Shown: piece after piece, positions 6,659-8,266 of the stretch | Layout of the letters: each line of letters starts with the position of its first letter | Numbering within the stretch: the first letter of the stretch is position 1 | NCBI GenBank assembly: GCA_944324205.1 | Contig: CALUVK010000060.1 | Location: 1 to 8,266, forward strand | DNA: 8,266 nt | Source of the DNA: Candidatus Gastranaerophilales bacterium | Lineage (GTDB): Bacteria > Cyanobacteriota > Vampirovibrionia > Gastranaerophilales > Gastranaerophilaceae | Direction: 5' to 3' | The notes under the pieces: generated by a model | Told to the model about the DNA's origin: nothing | What the model saw: only the letters and a program-made list of their open reading frames with translations | Databases searched by the model: none | Program-made: the position numbers and the translations under genes

Positions 6659-6687
6659 TTGATTTTAAAAATGTAACGTTTTATAAT
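6659..6687 (+). promoter_or_regulatory. Probable proximal promoter of glgA
   Basis: TTGATT (6659-6664; TTGA conserved) and a perfect TATAAT (6682-6687) are exactly 17 bases apart. The predicted start near 6694 leaves a leader of about 34 bases, ending in an AGGAG site (6716-6720) 7 bases from the glgA ATG. An AATGTAAC octamer lies in the spacer (6670-6677) and again upstream (6644-6651). Confidence 0.6.
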
Positions 6688-6727
6688 TCAAATATCACAA
6701 ATCAAAGAAGAGAGTAGGAGTATTTTT

Positions 6728-8167
6728 ATGAAAATATTATTTGCCGCAGCAGAAGTTTCACCATTCTCAAAAGCTGGTGGGCTATCGGATGTTATGGGGA
6801 GTCTTCCAAAAGCTATTGAAAAAGAAGCTGAAATTGCAATTTTTACTCCGCTGCACGGATGTATTGATTATAATAAGTGGGGGCTGAAAGAACTCGAGAA
6901 TTCAGAAATGTGGATAACTTTCGGCTCGAGCCCGCAAAAATTTAAGCTCCATATGACAAAACTTCCGGGTACAAACATAAATGTATTTTTTGTCCAAAAC
7001 GACTGGTATTTTTCCTGTTTTCAAGAGGTTTACCCCAAATGGCTTGATCCGAGATACGAACATGAAAGATATATTGCGTTTTCGCTTGCAACGCTCGAGT
7101 ATGCAAAACAATTGAACTTTAGAGCCGACATAATCCACTCGAATGACTGGCATACTGCAATGATTCCTCTGTATATTAAAGCGAATTACAAGTTTGATGA
7201 GTTCTGGTCAAAAACAAAGAATGTTTTTGAAATACATAACCTCGCTTATCAAGGTGTCTGGTTTGAGGATATTCTTGATTTTGCAAATATGAGAAAAGAT
7301 ATCGTATTTAATGAATGGGGCTGCGAACACTATGGACGCGTTAACTGGATGAAAGGTGCCATTAATTATTCAGACAAAATCGTAGCCGTATCTCCTACGT
7401 ATGCAAGAGAAATCCTGACAGGTGAATACGGCGAAGGTATGGACTACACACTTAGAGGGCATACCGATAAACTCGTCGGAATTGTTAACGGAATAGATTA
7501 TGACGTATTTAACCCAAAAACCGACAAAACGTTAGTTAAAAACTATGATATTAATTCTATTGAAAACAAAGAAGAAAATAAAAAGGAAGTTCTTGAATAT
7601 TTCGGGCTTAAATACAGGCAGGAAAGGCCTCTGATTGCTTTAATTTCAAGACTTGTAAACCAAAAAGGGCTCGATTTAATCAGACAGGTTGAAAATGATT
7701 TAAGAAACCTTGAAGCTGATTTTATTTTCTTGGGTTCCGGCGATAAATCGTATGAAAATTTGTTTATCTGGCTTTCGAATAACACTTCAAATATAAGGGC
7801 TTATGTAGGCTATAGAGGTGATTTAGCAAATCTTATATATGCGGGAAGCGATTTCTTCCTAATGCCTTCAAAATTTGAACCGTGCGGACTTTCGCAGCTA
7901 ATTGCCATGCACTTTGGCTCCCTGCCGATTGTAAGAGCGACAGGAGGCTTAGAAGATACGGTTACAGGCTATCCGCTTGATAACTCTACAGGATTTAAGT
8001 TCTGGGGTTATGACGGATGGGCTATGAAAGATGCTATTTTAACCGCTATGTATGTTTATAAAGATAAATATACCTTAAATGCAATGCGAAAAAGTGCTAT
8101 GCAGGCGGATTTCAGCTGGAAGGAAAGCGCTAAAAAATATATGGAAATGTACAGAACTTTAGTATGA
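6728..8167 (+). CDS. glgA: Glycogen synthase (ADP-glucose type, GT5)
   Basis: GlgA transfers glucose from ADP-glucose to the non-reducing end of a growing alpha-1,4-glucan, the chain-building step of bacterial glycogen synthesis in the cytoplasm. The 479 residues match E. coli GlgA in length and motif order. The N-terminal GT5 domain has Lys15 in KAGGLSDV (usually KTGGL or KVGGL; here Ala16), SNDWHT at 138-143 and HNLAYQG at 170-176. The C-terminal domain has NGID at 254-257, SRLVNQKGLDLI at 307-318 with Arg308 and Lys313 for substrate phosphates, FEPCGLSQL at 383-391 with the catalytic-site Glu384, and RATGGLEDTV at 403-412. The ATG is set by AGGAG 7 bases upstream. No glgB, glgC or glgP is adjacent, so it appears to be its own unit. 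I see no clear terminator after the stop. Confidence 0.97.
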   Translation: MKILFAAAEVSPFSKAGGLSDVMGSLPKAIEKEAEIAIFTPLHGCIDYNKWGLKELENSEMWITFGSSPQKFKLHMTKLPGTNINVFFVQNDWYFSCFQEVYPKWLDPRYEHERYIAFSLATLEYAKQLNFRADIIHSNDWHTAMIPLYIKANYKFDEFWSKTKNVFEIHNLAYQGVWFEDILDFANMRKDIVFNEWGCEHYGRVNWMKGAINYSDKIVAVSPTYAREILTGEYGEGMDYTLRGHTDKLVGIVNGIDYDVFNPKTDKTLVKNYDINSIENKEENKKEVLEYFGLKYRQERPLIALISRLVNQKGLDLIRQVENDLRNLEADFIFLGSGDKSYENLFIWLSNNTSNIRAYVGYRGDLANLIYAGSDFFLMPSKFEPCGLSQLIAMHFGSLPIVRATGGLEDTVTGYPLDNSTGFKFWGYDGWAMKDAILTAMYVYKDKYTLNAMRKSAMQADFSWKESAKKYMEMYRTLV

Positions 8168-8266
8168 ATAAAGGGTTTTGCTTAAATTAATAACTCAATA
8201 CATATTGTGGTGCTACGCACGTAGACATACGGTCGACAGGCATTTTGTCTAAAGACTACCGGATAA
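8168..8266. other. Unassigned tail with a G+C-richer final segment
   Basis: The first 39 bases are AT-rich spacer without a convincing glgA terminator. From about 8207 the sequence becomes roughly half G+C (29 of 60 by hand count) and contains short inverted repeats: CTACG-CA-CGTAG (8213-8224), GTCGAC (8232-8237), GTCT-AA-AGAC (8247-8256) and TAGACA with TGTCTA (8222-8227 and 8246-8251). No start codon with a ribosome site is visible. It could be the edge of a structured RNA, a repeat or another gene, cut off by the window end. Confidence 0.4.

Noticed and set aside
6492..6727. Riboswitch upstream of glgA
   Set aside because: The gap is low-complexity AT-rich sequence with only short weak stems and no conserved riboswitch core I recognise.
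6902..7785. Two minus-strand frames opposite glgA (6902-7153 and 7543-7785)
   Set aside because: They fall inside a fully supported glgA, have no start signals, and their composition is that of a reverse translation shadow.
8228..8245. TCGACAGG near the window end recalls the conserved 5' segment of tmRNA (TTCGACAGG)
   Set aside because: The preceding bases do not give a G-rich 7-base acceptor strand at the right distance, and the rest of the molecule is outside the window, so the match is too short to call.
1..8266. CRISPR array, insertion sequence, tRNA/rRNA or attachment site
   Set aside because: I saw no regularly spaced direct repeats, transposase motifs, terminal inverted repeats or tRNA cloverleaf in the spacers, and five intact genes fill almost all of the window.

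Overview
The window looks like ordinary chromosome from an AT-rich bacterium. Codons mostly end in A or T, the intergenic spacers are very AT-rich, and Shine-Dalgarno sites are of the AGGAG type. The HU-like protein has a core (KVTLVGFG at residues 41-48, then RNPQTGK and VPAFSAGK) that reminds me of cyanobacterial HU. Together with the glycogen synthase and a fermentation-type alcohol dehydrogenase, this makes a non-photosynthetic cyanobacterial relative (Gastranaerophilales/Vampirovibrionia, 'Melainabacteria') my best guess. A low-GC Firmicute is the main alternative. The taxonomy is inference; no rRNA is present.

Layout. Positions 15-4562 (+) hold a likely two-gene operon: gpmI (cofactor-independent phosphoglycerate mutase), then 9 bases later a large SNF2-family helicase-like ATPase. 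It ends at a strong hairpin (4586-4622) that can also terminate the convergent gene. That gene, at 4630-5817 (-), is an iron-containing alcohol dehydrogenase with its own promoter. A 348-base divergent spacer (5818-6165) carries the dehydrogenase promoter, a doubtful 43-codon frame with a promoter-like sequence, and the HU promoter with a palindromic leader. HU (6166-6438, +) is followed by a textbook terminator (6460-6491). A 236-base AT-rich gap (6492-6727) holds one good and one possible promoter for glgA (6728-8167, +), glycogen synthase. The last 99 bases have no gene I can support, and the final 60 shift sharply to higher G+C.

How the genes fit together. Three of the five proteins belong to central carbon metabolism: lower glycolysis (GpmI), storage glucan synthesis (GlgA) and probable fermentative NAD(P)H reoxidation (Fe-ADH). 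The other two act on DNA (SNF2 ATPase and HU). Except for gpmI-SNF2, each gene appears to be its own transcription unit. I found no mobile element, CRISPR array, tRNA or rRNA, and no convincing new multi-gene system. The parts most worth a second look are the uncharacterised N-terminal half of the SNF2 protein, the HU leader palindrome, and the compositionally distinct tail.
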